A stretch of DNA of 64,000 bases from Lachnospiraceae bacterium NC2008. GTDB lineage: Bacteria > Bacillota > Clostridia > Lachnospirales > Lachnospiraceae. Shown here one piece after another: positions 52,556 to 61,467 of this stretch. Location of the stretch: the NCBI GenBank assembly GCA_000687675.1, contig JHWS01000001.1:332771-396770 (forward strand), given 5' to 3'. The position numbers and the translations under genes were made by a program. The notes beneath the pieces are model-generated. The model worked only from the letters and a program-made list of their open reading frames with translations. It had not been told where the DNA came from and ran no database searches. Every line of letters begins with the position of its first letter. Position 1 is the first letter of the stretch.

Positions 52556-54736
52556 TCAAATCTTAAATTTACCCTCATCAAGCTTAATGGTTACAGGGCC
52601 ACCCTTCTTAAGCTTACCAAATAAAATCTCATTAACCAGAAGCGGCTTAATATCGTTATTAATGATTCTCTCAATCTCTCTGGCGCCGTATTCTTTAGTT
52701 ACACCCTTATCAGTAAGATTCTTAAGAGCATCCTTAGAAACCTTCATTCTAATCTTCTTATTCTTAAGCTTATTCTCAAGTTCAAGAAGTTTCTTAGAAG
52801 CAATACGTTCTGCCATCTCTCTGGAAATCTGATTAAATGAAACGATAGCACTAAGTCTGTTTCTAAACTCAGGAGCAAATACTCTCTTAACTTCGTCCAT
52901 CATAACTCCTGCATCGAATTCATCCTCGCCAAAGCCAATCTTCTTCTTACCGATCTGTCTAGCACCTGCATTGGAAGTCATAATGATGATAACATTCTTA
53001 AAGTCAGCCTTCTGTCCCTTAGAATCAGTAAGAGCTGCATAATCCATAACCTGAAGAAGAACGTTGTAAATATCTGGATGAGCCTTCTCAATTTCATCAA
53101 GAAGTAATACGCAGTGTGGAGTCTTTCTTATTGCATCTGTAAGAAGTCCACCATCTTCATATCCAACGTAACCTGCAGGAGATCCAATAAGTTTGGCAAC
53201 TGTATGTTTCTCTGCATACTCACTCATATCGAATCTAACAAGTTCTATGCCAAGTTCATTTGCAAGTACCTTTGCAACTTCAGTTTTACCAACGCCTGTT
53301 GGGCCTACAAATAGGAAGCTGGCAACTGGTTTATTGTCATCAAGAAGTCCTGCTCTGGACATACATATTGCATCAACAATCTTTCTAACCGCCTGATCCT
53401 GACCAAATATTTTAGAAGTGATACTGTCAAATAACATACCAAGTTTATCAACTTCACTGGTCTTAGCTGTTTGAAGAGGAATATTGTTAAACTGAGAAAG
53501 CACTGTCTCTACAGCTTCTTTATCAACCATCTGTATCTTCTTGTCTGGAATTGGATGAAGTTTTCTATAAGTAGCAGCCTCATCCATAAGATCTATAGCC
53601 TTGTCTGGAAGGAATCTGCCATTAATAAATCGTCTGCTTAATGAAACAGCATACTCTGATACGCCCTTTGCAAAACGTACCTTATGATACTTCTCATAAT
53701 TCTTCTTTATTCCATTAATAATCTCAACAGCTTCCTCATCTGTTGGTTCCGGTATGTCTATTTTTTGAAAACGTCTTGTAAGCGCACCATTCTTTTCAAA
53801 ATATCTCTTGTAGTCGCTATAAGTTGTGGCGCCCATAAAACGAATCTTGCCATCTTCAAGATATGGTTTAAGAAGTGATGATACATCCATAGTATTACCA
53901 GAAGGGCCACCTGCTCCAACTAAGCTATGAATCTCGTCGATAAATACTATAGGGCACTCTTCTTTTTCAAACTCAGCCATAATAGACTTGATACGTTTTT
54001 CGAGTTCTCCTCTGTACTGTGTTCCTGCAAATAATGAAGCCATATCAAGAGAGAATACTCTGGCCTCTTTAAGACCTTCAGGTACCTGTCCATTAGCTAT
54101 TCTGTCTGCAATACCATAGGCCATAGCTGTCTTTCCAACTCCTGGCTCACCAACAAACATAGGATTATTCTTATCTTTTCTTGAAAGAACAAGCATAGCT
54201 AGTTCTATTTCTTTATTTCTGCCAATTACAGGCTTATGCATACCTTCATCAGTAAGGCACTGAGAAAAAGAATCATATGCGCCGCTTTCCTGGCTCTCAT
54301 GTTCCTCTAGTGCATCCTGAATTCTATATAAGAATTCTTCTTTATCTCCAACCTGCTTTTCAATAAAGTATGTAGCAAAGCACTCCTGAAGTTCATACAT
54401 ACCCCAGATAAGATGCTGCATACCTACCTCAGAGTTATCTGAGTTTCCTGCTGCCTGAGCTGCAATCTCTATAACACTTGTAAATCCCTGAGATACATCG
54501 GCCTGTTCATTTGCAGGAAGTTCTTTTCTATGAGGAACCATATCATGGAAATACTCTTCAAGATCATCCTGAAGTTCACCCGGGTCTCCTCCCATAGATA
54601 CCAGTGTTCTTATAAATTCCTTCTGTGAAAGCATGCCAAATAAAATATGCTCTGGAGTAACAAACTCGTTACCCTCACGCATACTCTTTGACACTGCAAT
54701 CTTTATTATTTCTTCTGTCTGTGCGTTAAATTTCAT
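52556..54736 (-). CDS. clpA: Clp protease ATP-binding subunit ClpA
   Basis: AAA+ unfoldase of 726 residues that feeds substrates to ClpP. The N-domain (about 1-145, FVTPEHILFGMLSQ) binds ClpS. The first AAA module has GEPGVGKTAMAYGIADRI and IVFIDEIHSLVGAGG. The second has FVGPTGVGKTEVAKVLANEL and LLLDEIEKAHPDIYN, with sensor 2 at YGAREIERII. It lacks the long middle domain of ClpB/ClpC, which with adjacent clpS identifies ClpA. KKIGFG (about 590) may be the IGF-type ClpP-docking loop. ATG 54736 is preferred over an in-frame GTG three codons before, given AGGGTG four bases upstream. Confidence 0.95.
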   Translation of the reverse strand: MKFNAQTEEIIKIAVSKSMREGNEFVTPEHILFGMLSQKEFIRTLVSMGGDPGELQDDLEEYFHDMVPHRKELPANEQADVSQGFTSVIEIAAQAAGNSDNSEVGMQHLIWGMYELQECFATYFIEKQVGDKEEFLYRIQDALEEHESQESGAYDSFSQCLTDEGMHKPVIGRNKEIELAMLVLSRKDKNNPMFVGEPGVGKTAMAYGIADRIANGQVPEGLKEARVFSLDMASLFAGTQYRGELEKRIKSIMAEFEKEECPIVFIDEIHSLVGAGGPSGNTMDVSSLLKPYLEDGKIRFMGATTYSDYKRYFEKNGALTRRFQKIDIPEPTDEEAVEIINGIKKNYEKYHKVRFAKGVSEYAVSLSRRFINGRFLPDKAIDLMDEAATYRKLHPIPDKKIQMVDKEAVETVLSQFNNIPLQTAKTSEVDKLGMLFDSITSKIFGQDQAVRKIVDAICMSRAGLLDDNKPVASFLFVGPTGVGKTEVAKVLANELGIELVRFDMSEYAEKHTVAKLIGSPAGYVGYEDGGLLTDAIRKTPHCVLLLDEIEKAHPDIYNVLLQVMDYAALTDSKGQKADFKNVIIIMTSNAGARQIGKKKIGFGEDEFDAGVMMDEVKRVFAPEFRNRLSAIVSFNQISREMAERIASKKLLELENKLKNKKIRMKVSKDALKNLTDKGVTKEYGAREIERIINNDIKPLLVNEILFGKLKKGGPVTIKLDEGKFKI

Positions 54737-54845
54737 ATATATCACCCTGCCTGCAATAAGTTGCTGGCATATACTTTTTATTTTTTCTTATCCATAATTA
54801 ATTGGAAAGCGTTTTTGCGCCAATTCCATTGGCACTTTTAAATAC

Positions 54846-55151
54846 CTATTTCTTATCTACAACCACTTTAAACGGGTAGCCCTTTTTTCTAGCCTCAGCT
54901 ATAACCTTATAACACTTTGTAATAGCAATATCATAGGAGTATGTTCCTACAACTGACTTCTTGCCATGATGTACTTCAAGCATAAGTGCTGTAGCTTCAT
55001 CTTTGGTTTTATCAAAATATGTTTCGAGAGCCCACACCACAAAATCCATAGGTGTGAAGTCATCATTAAGCATAATTACATTATATAAACTAGGAGGAGA
55101 TAGTTTAACCTTATGGCTCCCCTTAGAGACATATTGCTTTTCTGTTTCCAT
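54846..55151 (-). CDS. clpS: ClpS adaptor protein
   Basis: The 101-residue adaptor brings N-end-rule substrates to ClpA. The core is PSLYNVIMLNDDFTPMDFVVWALETYF (NDD and TPM contact the N-degron pocket), ending with the HHGKKSVVGTYSYDIA segment that binds the ClpA N-domain. The frame stays open 19 codons upstream, but ATG 55151 follows AGGGAG at good distance and gives the normal length. It lies directly upstream of clpA (109 bases), the usual pair. Confidence 0.94.
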   Translation of the reverse strand: METEKQYVSKGSHKVKLSPPSLYNVIMLNDDFTPMDFVVWALETYFDKTKDEATALMLEVHHGKKSVVGTYSYDIAITKCYKVIAEARKKGYPFKVVVDKK

Positions 55152-55209
55152 CTTTATTCTCTCCCTATCCCGTAGAGGCAACGCCCTTACAGCGAACTTT
55201 CCTAACAAA

Positions 55210-55234
55210 GAAAAAAGCCGCCTTATCGGCGGCT
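55210..55234 (-). terminator. Terminator of the small membrane protein gene
   Basis: Minus-strand stem AGCCGCC-GATAA-GGCGGCT followed by T-run. Confidence 0.85.
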
Positions 55235-55247
55235 CAAGTTTTAATTA

Positions 55248-55559
55248 TTATTCATCCTCTTCATCTTCTACAGCGCTTGCTACTGAAGATACTGTTGATG
55301 ATACTACAGATATAACAACTGCAATTATGATTATAAGACCGCCGCCTAAACAAATCATAACTATCATTGTATTGTCATCAGCTTCTTCCCCGTCTGCCTT
55401 CTCTTCTACTACGCTAGCCTCTGTACCATCTGCCTCAAACATCTGATTACTATAAGAAGCTGCGCTGGCATTAACAGGACTAAAAGCTGCTCCGCTAATA
55501 AATAATGCTGCAACAAGTGCAATTAAACATTTAAATATGTTTTTACAAATCTTATTCAA
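55248..55559 (-). CDS. Small exported or membrane protein, acidic ends
   Basis: Unrecognised protein of about 103 residues. The N-terminal signal-like helix is IFKCLIALVAALFISGAAF, with a possible cleavage after NASA. A short acidic ectodomain (VVEEKADGEEADD) follows, then a second hydrophobic segment (about 66-85, IVMICLGGGLIIIIAVVISV) and an acidic tail of EDEEDE. The start is probably TTG 55559, which has GGGGAG eight bases ahead; an ATG seven codons earlier (55580) lacks a ribosome site. It is flanked by a terminator. Function unknown. Confidence 0.65.
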   Translation of the reverse strand: MNKICKNIFKCLIALVAALFISGAAFSPVNASAASYSNQMFEADGTEASVVEEKADGEEADDNTMIVMICLGGGLIIIIAVVISVVSSTVSSVASAVEDEEDE

Positions 55560-55673
55560 CTTTGTTACTCCCCTATACATTAATTTAAGTACAAGCCGTA
55601 CCGTACAAGAAATATTTTACCACATAAAGCAGGAATTTTGTATATATTATGGTGAGTTAGAATAGATGGCAAA

Positions 55674-56624
55674 TTATAGGTTAAGTCCCTTAGCCTCATC
55701 CTGACCCATAACAATATTCATACACTGGATAGCGGCACCTGAAGCGCCCTTTCCAAGGTTATCAAATCTTGCTGTTACAAGGAGTCTGTCCTCGTTACCG
55801 GTAATATAAATCTGAGCATCGTCTCTGCCGCTCATAGCATTGGCAGCAAAGAAGTTGTTACCTTCTGCTTCACTTCCAAAAGGCATAACCTTAATAAACT
55901 TCTCGCCCTTATAATATTCCTCAAAGTATGCATGTAATTCTTCTGGAGTTTTTCTATCCTTAAGAAGATCTGCATATAAAGGAAGTGTAACAATCATACC
56001 GCTGTAATAATCGTCAACAACTGGTGTGAAAAGTGGCATTCTCTTAAGGCCTGCTATGGCTTTCATCTCTTTAAGATGCTTGTGCTGCTGAGAAAGCGCA
56101 TACTGACGTGGAGCATATAAGTCCTCTGTCTTATCGTCACCTTCATACATAGCAATAGCCTTCTTACCAGCTCCTGAATAACCAGAAAGTGCTGATACGC
56201 ATACTGGATAATCATCAGCTATGATTCCACCTTTTATAAGTGGATATACCATCATCATAAAACCAGAAGCATAGCATCCTGGGACAGCTATTCTCTTTCC
56301 ATTCTTTATATTATCTCTGAACTCTTTACCAAGTTCTGGGAATCCATATGCCCAGCCTGCCTCTGTTCTGTGAGCTGTTGAAGCATCAATAATTACTGTA
56401 TGGTCATTGTCCTTATCTATAAGACTTACTGCTTCTATAGCAGCTGCGTCTGGGAGGCATAAGAAAGTAATATCCGATGCATTGATGAACTTTCTTCGCT
56501 CTTCAGGATCCTTTCTAAGTTCAGAAGATATCTGTAATAATTCGATATCATCTCTTGACTGGAATCTTTCGAAAATACGAAGTCCTGTAGTTCCTTCGCT
56601 TCCATCAATAAATACTTTAGTCAT
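55674..56624 (-). CDS. argC: N-acetyl-gamma-glutamyl-phosphate reductase
   Basis: NADPH enzyme of arginine synthesis, third step from glutamate. The 316-residue type 2 (short) form begins TKVFIDGSEGTTGLRIFERF. The catalytic Cys is in AVPGCYASGFMMMVYPL, and the substrate-binding region has SALSGYSGAGK. The C-terminal GNEDRLLVTARFDNLGKGAS is typical. GAGGAAATGAG lies upstream. It is not next to other arg genes here, though argF is in the same window at 6067. Confidence 0.95.
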   Translation of the reverse strand: MTKVFIDGSEGTTGLRIFERFQSRDDIELLQISSELRKDPEERRKFINASDITFLCLPDAAAIEAVSLIDKDNDHTVIIDASTAHRTEAGWAYGFPELGKEFRDNIKNGKRIAVPGCYASGFMMMVYPLIKGGIIADDYPVCVSALSGYSGAGKKAIAMYEGDDKTEDLYAPRQYALSQQHKHLKEMKAIAGLKRMPLFTPVVDDYYSGMIVTLPLYADLLKDRKTPEELHAYFEEYYKGEKFIKVMPFGSEAEGNNFFAANAMSGRDDAQIYITGNEDRLLVTARFDNLGKGASGAAIQCMNIVMGQDEAKGLNL

Positions 56625-56691
56625 CTCATTTCCTCCTTAGCTTAGTATTCATACTATAAGATGCTACCATAAATGCTAAAGGCAAGCAAAC

Positions 56692-56738
56692 AAAAAAGCG
56701 TAGCTTCTTTATTTAATTATAGAAGCTACGCCTATTTT
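56692..56738. terminator. Terminator between rubrerythrin and argC
   Basis: Stem GCGTAGCTTCT / AGAAGCTACGC (11 bp) with an AT-rich loop. It is followed by TTTTTTG on the minus strand, the direction of the rubrerythrin gene, and TATTTTTA on the plus strand. Confidence 0.85.
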
Positions 56739-56766
56739 TAATTCTTGCCTGTCTTAGTACAAATAA

Positions 56767-57309
56767 TTATTTTGCAAAATATCTGTCATATAAGCCCTTG
56801 AAAGCCTTACCGTGTCTAGCTTCATCACGAGCCATCTCATGAACTGTATCATGAATAGCATCAAGGTTAGCTGCCTTAGCACGCTTTGCAAGTTCATTCT
56901 TACCGAATGTTGCACCATTCTCAGCTTCAATACGAAGTTCAAGATTCTTCTTTGTAGAATCTGTAACTACTTCACCAAGAAGCTCTGCAAACTTAGCTGC
57001 ATGTTCAGCCTCTTCAAAAGCTGCCTTTTCATAATATAAACCAACTTCTGGATATCCTTCTCTAAAAGCTACACGAGCCATAGCAAGGTACATACCAACT
57101 TCTGAACACTCACCTGTAAAATTAGCTCTAAGATCATCTATAATATCCTGGCTAACACCCTGTGCTACGCCAACAACATGCTCTGCTGCCCATGTCATCT
57201 CATCATCCTGCTTCACAAACTTTTCCTTTGGAGCCTTACAGATTGGACATGAATCTGGAGCCTCATCTCCCTCATGAACATAGCCGCATACACTACATAC
57301 ATATTTCAT
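56767..57309 (-). CDS. Reverse rubrerythrin
   Basis: The 180-residue peroxide-detoxifying di-iron protein has its rubredoxin-like domain at the N-terminus (Cys5, Cys8, Cys21, Cys24 in CSVCGY..CPICKAP). A ferritin-like four-helix domain follows ([48 protein letters not shown]), the opposite order to classical rubrerythrin. Typical of anaerobic Clostridia, where it reduces hydrogen peroxide with NADH-linked electron donors. Preceded by AGGAGGG and a strong promoter, and monocistronic. Confidence 0.94.
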   Translation of the reverse strand: MKYVCSVCGYVHEGDEAPDSCPICKAPKEKFVKQDDEMTWAAEHVVGVAQGVSQDIIDDLRANFTGECSEVGMYLAMARVAFREGYPEVGLYYEKAAFEEAEHAAKFAELLGEVVTDSTKKNLELRIEAENGATFGKNELAKRAKAANLDAIHDTVHEMARDEARHGKAFKGLYDRYFAK

Positions 57310-57347
57310 AAAAATACCCTCCTATATAATATAAATTAAGTGGTTTT

Positions 57348-57376
57348 ATTATATGTTATTGTCCGTTAATCATCAA
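57348..57376 (-). promoter_or_regulatory. Promoter of the rubrerythrin gene
   Basis: Minus-strand TTGATG (57371-57376), 17-base spacer, TATAAT (57348-57353). No PerR box was recognised. Confidence 0.65.
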
Positions 57377-57435
57377 CATATAAAACTTTAGTTTTTGGCG
57401 TTAATAAAGCATTTCACAAAAATTTTACAATTTTG

Positions 57436-57477
57436 TTAGCACTCGCTCTTGACGAGTGCTAACAATGGTGTTATAAC
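57436..57477 (+). promoter_or_regulatory. CIRCE operator and promoter of hsp20
   Basis: A perfect CIRCE element, TTAGCACTC-N9-GAGTGCTAA (57436-57462), is the binding site of the HrcA repressor. The -35 TTGACG (57449-57454) lies within it, and TATAAC (57472-57477) follows after 17 bases. HrcA would thus block RNA polymerase directly until heat shock. Confidence 0.93.
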
Positions 57478-57568
57478 GTAGTTAACAAGAAAAGAAAAAG
57501 CCCTTAAAAATGTTTGCAAACAGTTATATATAAGGCTTAACAGTTATTTATGAAAGGAAGGATGACTT

Positions 57569-58048
57569 ATGTTGATGCCTACAGTTTTTAATGACAATTT
57601 TGGATTATTAGATAATTTCTTTGACAACTGCTGGTTTGATGACCGTGCAGCAAAGGATGTAGAAAAGAAACTCTATGGTCATAGAGCAAAGAATATAATG
57701 AATACTGATATAAAAGAAGACGAACATGGCTATGAGATGATTATGGATTTACCTGGCTTTACTAAAGAAGATGTTTCTGCAAAGCTTGAAGACGGATATC
57801 TAACCATCACAGCTAACAAGTCACTTGAGAATGATACAGCTAAAAATGAGAAAGAAGCTAAGAAGAGTAAATATATCAGACAGGAAAGATACAGCGGCAG
57901 CTGCTCTAGAACTTTCTATGTAGGTGAAGATATCACCGAAGAGGATATCAAAGCAACCTTTAAGCACGGTATTCTTACACTTAACATTCCTAAGAAAGAG
58001 CCTGTTAAACAGATTCCTCAGCAGAAGTATATCTCTATAGAGGGATAA
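57569..58048 (+). CDS. Small heat shock protein Hsp20
   Basis: The 159-residue alpha-crystallin-domain chaperone holds unfolded proteins for later refolding. The domain runs about 47-150: MNTDIKEDEHGYEMIMDLPGF, EDVSAKLEDGYLTITANK, and the closing KHGILTLNIPKKE with the IxI-like C-terminus. The start is after AGGAAGG with seven bases spacing. Expression is under a perfect CIRCE box, so HrcA-dependent, and a hairpin terminator follows. CIRCE control of Hsp20 (Hsp18-like) is known in clostridia, where the hrcA and dnaK genes lie elsewhere. Confidence 0.95.
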   Translation: MLMPTVFNDNFGLLDNFFDNCWFDDRAAKDVEKKLYGHRAKNIMNTDIKEDEHGYEMIMDLPGFTKEDVSAKLEDGYLTITANKSLENDTAKNEKEAKKSKYIRQERYSGSCSRTFYVGEDITEEDIKATFKHGILTLNIPKKEPVKQIPQQKYISIEG

Positions 58049-58120
58049 TATTAGTTTCCACACTAACTGTATAACCACCGTTACCGGTAGTTATACAGCT
58101 ACTACAAAATATCGCTCCAC

Positions 58121-58164
58121 AAAAACAGGACATATCCACAAAGGGTATGCCCTGTTTTTCTTTT
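58121..58164 (+). terminator. Terminator of hsp20
   Basis: Stem ACAGGACATA / TATGCCCTGT with one mismatch, followed by TTTTCTTTT. A second stem, CTGTATAAC / GTTATACAG, lies about 35 bases before. Confidence 0.7.
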
Positions 58165-58198
58165 GGCGTCTAATTATTATTTTTTATAGAGCCCCTTA

Positions 58199-59227
58199 TT
58201 AGATAAGCTCTGCAAGTTCGTATATCATCTTCTCTGTCTTTTCCCAGCCAAGACATGGGTCAGTAATTGACTTACCATATACACCTTCACCAATCTTCTG
58301 ACATCCATCTTCGATATAACTTTCAACCATGAAACCTTTAACAAGCTTCTTAACTTCTGGGTCAAACTTCACACTTGACATAACATCCTTAATAATACGT
58401 GGCTGCTGGAATGGATCCTTACCAGAGTTAGCATGGTTAGTATCGATTATAACTGCTGGATTCTCAAGTTCCTGCTTTGCATATTCCTGACAAAGAAGTT
58501 TAAGATCTTCATAGTGGTAGTTAGGCATGCTCTGACCATGCTTGTTAGAATAACCTCTAAGAATTGCATGGGCATATGGATTACCCTGTGAATGACATTC
58601 CCAGCCTCTATAGATAAATGTATGCTTGTGCTGTGCAGCGTATATAGCATTTAACATAACAGAAAGCATACCGCTTGTTGGATTCTTCATACCTACTGGA
58701 ACTTCGATACCTGATGCTGTAAGTCTGTGCTGCTGGTTTTCTACTGAACGAGCACCTACAGCTACGTATGCAAGGATATCATCAAGATATTTATGATTTT
58801 CCGGATAAAGCATCTCATCTGCGCAGGCAAAACCTGTTTCCTGAATAGCTCTCATATGAAGTTCTCTTGTAGCAACAATACCCTTGAATAAGTCAGGCTT
58901 CTGATTAGGATCTGGCTGGTGAAGAAGTCCCTTATATCCTGCACCTGTAGTACGTGGCTTGTTAGTATAGATTCTAGGTACGATAAGAATCTTATCCTGA
59001 ACCTTATCTGCAACCGGTCTAAGTCTTGAGATGTAGTCAATAACACTATCCTCGTTATCAGCTGAGCAAGGTCCGATAATAAGAACAATCTTGTCTGATT
59101 TGCCGCTAAATATATTCTTAAGCTCCATTGTAGTTTTATCAACTATCTCAGCTGTTTTTGCTGTTATAGGATATAGTTCCTTAACCTCCTGTGGGATAGA
59201 TAGTTTTCTTTCAAAATCCATATTCAT
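58199..59227 (-). CDS. aroF: DAHP synthase, AroF/G/H type
   Basis: Condenses phosphoenolpyruvate and erythrose 4-phosphate, the entry step of aromatic synthesis. The 342-residue class I-alpha enzyme shows IGPCSADNEDSVIDY, PRIYTNKPRTTGAGYKGLLH, FACADEMLYPEN, GARSVENQQHRLTASGIEVP and DTNHANSGKDP. These are the standard PEP and metal-binding segments. Length is close to E. coli AroF (356). It is the last gene of aroC-aroA-tyrA-aroF, behind a Tyr-codon attenuator. That placement suggests, but does not prove, tyrosine as the feedback ligand. Confidence 0.95.
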   Translation of the reverse strand: MNMDFERKLSIPQEVKELYPITAKTAEIVDKTTMELKNIFSGKSDKIVLIIGPCSADNEDSVIDYISRLRPVADKVQDKILIVPRIYTNKPRTTGAGYKGLLHQPDPNQKPDLFKGIVATRELHMRAIQETGFACADEMLYPENHKYLDDILAYVAVGARSVENQQHRLTASGIEVPVGMKNPTSGMLSVMLNAIYAAQHKHTFIYRGWECHSQGNPYAHAILRGYSNKHGQSMPNYHYEDLKLLCQEYAKQELENPAVIIDTNHANSGKDPFQQPRIIKDVMSSVKFDPEVKKLVKGFMVESYIEDGCQKIGEGVYGKSITDPCLGWEKTEKMIYELAELI

Positions 59228-59307
59228 AGTTATATTTTTCCTTCCTTTATTTCTTTTTTTATCCGTATCTTATTATTCCCGAAACGCCTTAAGACATGCT
59301 ACACATC

Positions 59308-60165
59308 TTAAGGCTTGTCAAACCATGCACGTCTTGTTGTAGATGTTATCATCTTCTGGCACAAACCTTCTCTGTCATCATGTTCTATCATGTCTCTGAT
59401 TTCATTAATCTGATCTATAAAGCTGTCCATCTGTTCAAGAAGAGCTTTCTTATTTAGTAAGAAGAGCTCGCTCCACATAGTCTCATTGATTCTTGCGATT
59501 CTTGTAAGATCCCTAAATGAATCTCCAGTATAATCAGCCAGGTGATGGTTGTCATTAGCATTCATAAGAGAAACTGCCACAACATGAGTAAGCTGTGATA
59601 CAAAGCCTATCATCTGATCATGTTCTTCAGGACTAAGTTCTGTTATGTTAGTACATCCAAGAACTCTTCCAAGACTCTTACACCACTCTACTGCTGCCTT
59701 AGTATTCTTCTTAGTTGGAGTTACTATATAGTTAGCTCCAATAAACATACTGTTATCTGCATGCTCAACTCCTGATGTTTCTCTACCTGCCATAGGATGA
59801 GCTGCTATAAACTCTACATCCTCTCTTAACACGTCCTGTATCTCATATACTACAGGTGCCTTGACACCAGTAACATCTGTTATATAGATACCTGATTTAA
59901 AATTCTTCTGGTTCTCTTCTATCCATGATTTAAATGCCCCTGGATAAAGGGCAAAGATAACAGCATCAGCATCAGCAATAAGTTCTTTGTCGTTGTCTGT
60001 GCTACCTCTGTCAATAATATTATTTTCTACAGCGTAGCTTATGGCATCCTTTCTTGTATCAATTGCCATAACGTGAAAGCCAAGTCTTTTAAGTGCTTTT
60101 GCGTAGCTTCCTCCCATAAGACCAAGTCCTACAATAAGGATGTTACTATGACTAATCCATTCCAT
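59308..60165 (-). CDS. tyrA: Prephenate dehydrogenase
   Basis: Oxidative decarboxylation of prephenate to 4-hydroxyphenylpyruvate, the tyrosine branch. The 285-residue protein has an N-terminal NAD-binding fold (ILIVGLGLMGGSYAKALK) and the catalytic His region AAHPMAGRETSGVEHA. The C-terminal helical dimerisation domain has QLTHVVAVSLM and DSFRDLTRIARINETMW. No ACT or chorismate mutase domain is attached. It overlaps the aroA stop by 14 bases. It is the tyrosine-specific gene in the operon, consistent with the Tyr leader peptide. Confidence 0.95.
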   Translation of the reverse strand: MEWISHSNILIVGLGLMGGSYAKALKRLGFHVMAIDTRKDAISYAVENNIIDRGSTDNDKELIADADAVIFALYPGAFKSWIEENQKNFKSGIYITDVTGVKAPVVYEIQDVLREDVEFIAAHPMAGRETSGVEHADNSMFIGANYIVTPTKKNTKAAVEWCKSLGRVLGCTNITELSPEEHDQMIGFVSQLTHVVAVSLMNANDNHHLADYTGDSFRDLTRIARINETMWSELFLLNKKALLEQMDSFIDQINEIRDMIEHDDREGLCQKMITSTTRRAWFDKP

Positions 60166-61417
60166 CTAATTCAACCTCTACTCCTAAATATTTCATATAA
60201 TCGAAAAAGTCTGGAAAACTTTTTCTTACCGCCTGAGCCTCATCTATCTGTCCACCTGTAAGAGAAAGTAATAAGCTTAGTGCCATAACTATACGATGGT
60301 CGTTGTGTCCACTAAGGACTTCCTTAGGTGGCTGCAGATTTGATTTATTTATGATTACATCATCCTCGCCATCCTGAACCTCAACCCCAAACCTTGCAAG
60401 TTCAGTTTTCATAGCAAGAACTCTGTCACTTTCCTTTATCTTGAGCCTTCTTGTACCAGTAAAATGCCCGCCGTTATTAATTGCAGCTACTGTAAAGAGT
60501 ACCGGGCCAAGATCTGGACAATTCTTTATATCTAGAACAGGACTTCCTTTTTTTAATTCTTTAAAATATTCAAGATATACTTTATCGCCCTGTCTGGAAT
60601 CTTTAAGAAGCCCCTCTACTGTTACCTTATTACTCTCATTCCCTATATAATTAAATGCTTCTAAAAATGCTGCGTTGGAGTAATCTCCTTCGACCTCCAT
60701 GTCTCTTCCTTTGTAAGTTTGGCCTCCTGGTATAGCGATTGTTGTATCATTTTCCCAATCAGCATTTACTCCAAATAACTTAAGTGCATCCAGTGTCATA
60801 TCTATATATGAACGACTTTCCACTGGTGGAATAAGTTCTATAGAACTGTCTTTATCTAAAAGAGGAAGTACAAATAAGAGGCCTGAGATAAACTGGCTAC
60901 TTATATTACCCTGTACTTTATATCTTCCTGCTGACAGTTTTCCATTAACCCTTATGCCTTCGCTGTCTTTTATAAAAGTAATTCCCTGATTTTTACAGAT
61001 GTCTTCATATACATCCTGTGGTCTTTCCATAAGTCTTTCTGAGCCGGTAAGCAAGCACTCTTTACCAGTCATCATAGCTATAGGAATCATAAACCTAAGT
61101 GTACTTCCGCACTCTCTGCAAGGGAGAGTAATTATATTGTTGACTATTGTTTTTTCACAACTTGTCTCATTCGAATTTAGTTTACACAGTGAACCAATTC
61201 CTTTAATAGAGAATTCTTCATTCTCATATTTGCAATCAGCACCAAGTGCCTTAAGACAATCTACTGTTGCAAGAACATCTTGTGAAAGTTTTACATTCTT
61301 AATAAGGGATGTCTCATTAGATAATCCTGCACATATCATAAGCCTATGAGCCATAGACTTTGACGGTGGAGCAGTAACTATTCCATTTGCATTGCCCTTA
61401 GAAATTGTTGCTATCAT
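60152..61417 (-). CDS. aroA: EPSP synthase (3-phosphoshikimate 1-carboxyvinyltransferase)
   Basis: Sixth step of the shikimate pathway. The 421-residue EPT-fold enzyme shows APPSKSMAHRLMICAGL (phosphate and shikimate contacts) and CRECGSTLRFMIPIAM, where most have NSGTTLRF. SSQFISGLL, RLKIKESDR and NDHRIVMALSLL follow. It overlaps tyrA by 14 bases and lies 50 bases after aroC. The residue pattern around the glyphosate site differs from the enterobacterial class I form; class was not assigned with certainty. Confidence 0.95.
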   Translation of the reverse strand: MIATISKGNANGIVTAPPSKSMAHRLMICAGLSNETSLIKNVKLSQDVLATVDCLKALGADCKYENEEFSIKGIGSLCKLNSNETSCEKTIVNNIITLPCRECGSTLRFMIPIAMMTGKECLLTGSERLMERPQDVYEDICKNQGITFIKDSEGIRVNGKLSAGRYKVQGNISSQFISGLLFVLPLLDKDSSIELIPPVESRSYIDMTLDALKLFGVNADWENDTTIAIPGGQTYKGRDMEVEGDYSNAAFLEAFNYIGNESNKVTVEGLLKDSRQGDKVYLEYFKELKKGSPVLDIKNCPDLGPVLFTVAAINNGGHFTGTRRLKIKESDRVLAMKTELARFGVEVQDGEDDVIINKSNLQPPKEVLSGHNDHRIVMALSLLLSLTGGQIDEAQAVRKSFPDFFDYMKYLGVEVELDGMD

Positions 61418-61467
61418 ATAAGTATGTATTTCCTAATGAATATTTATAGTTTATATAGCTGCAATCA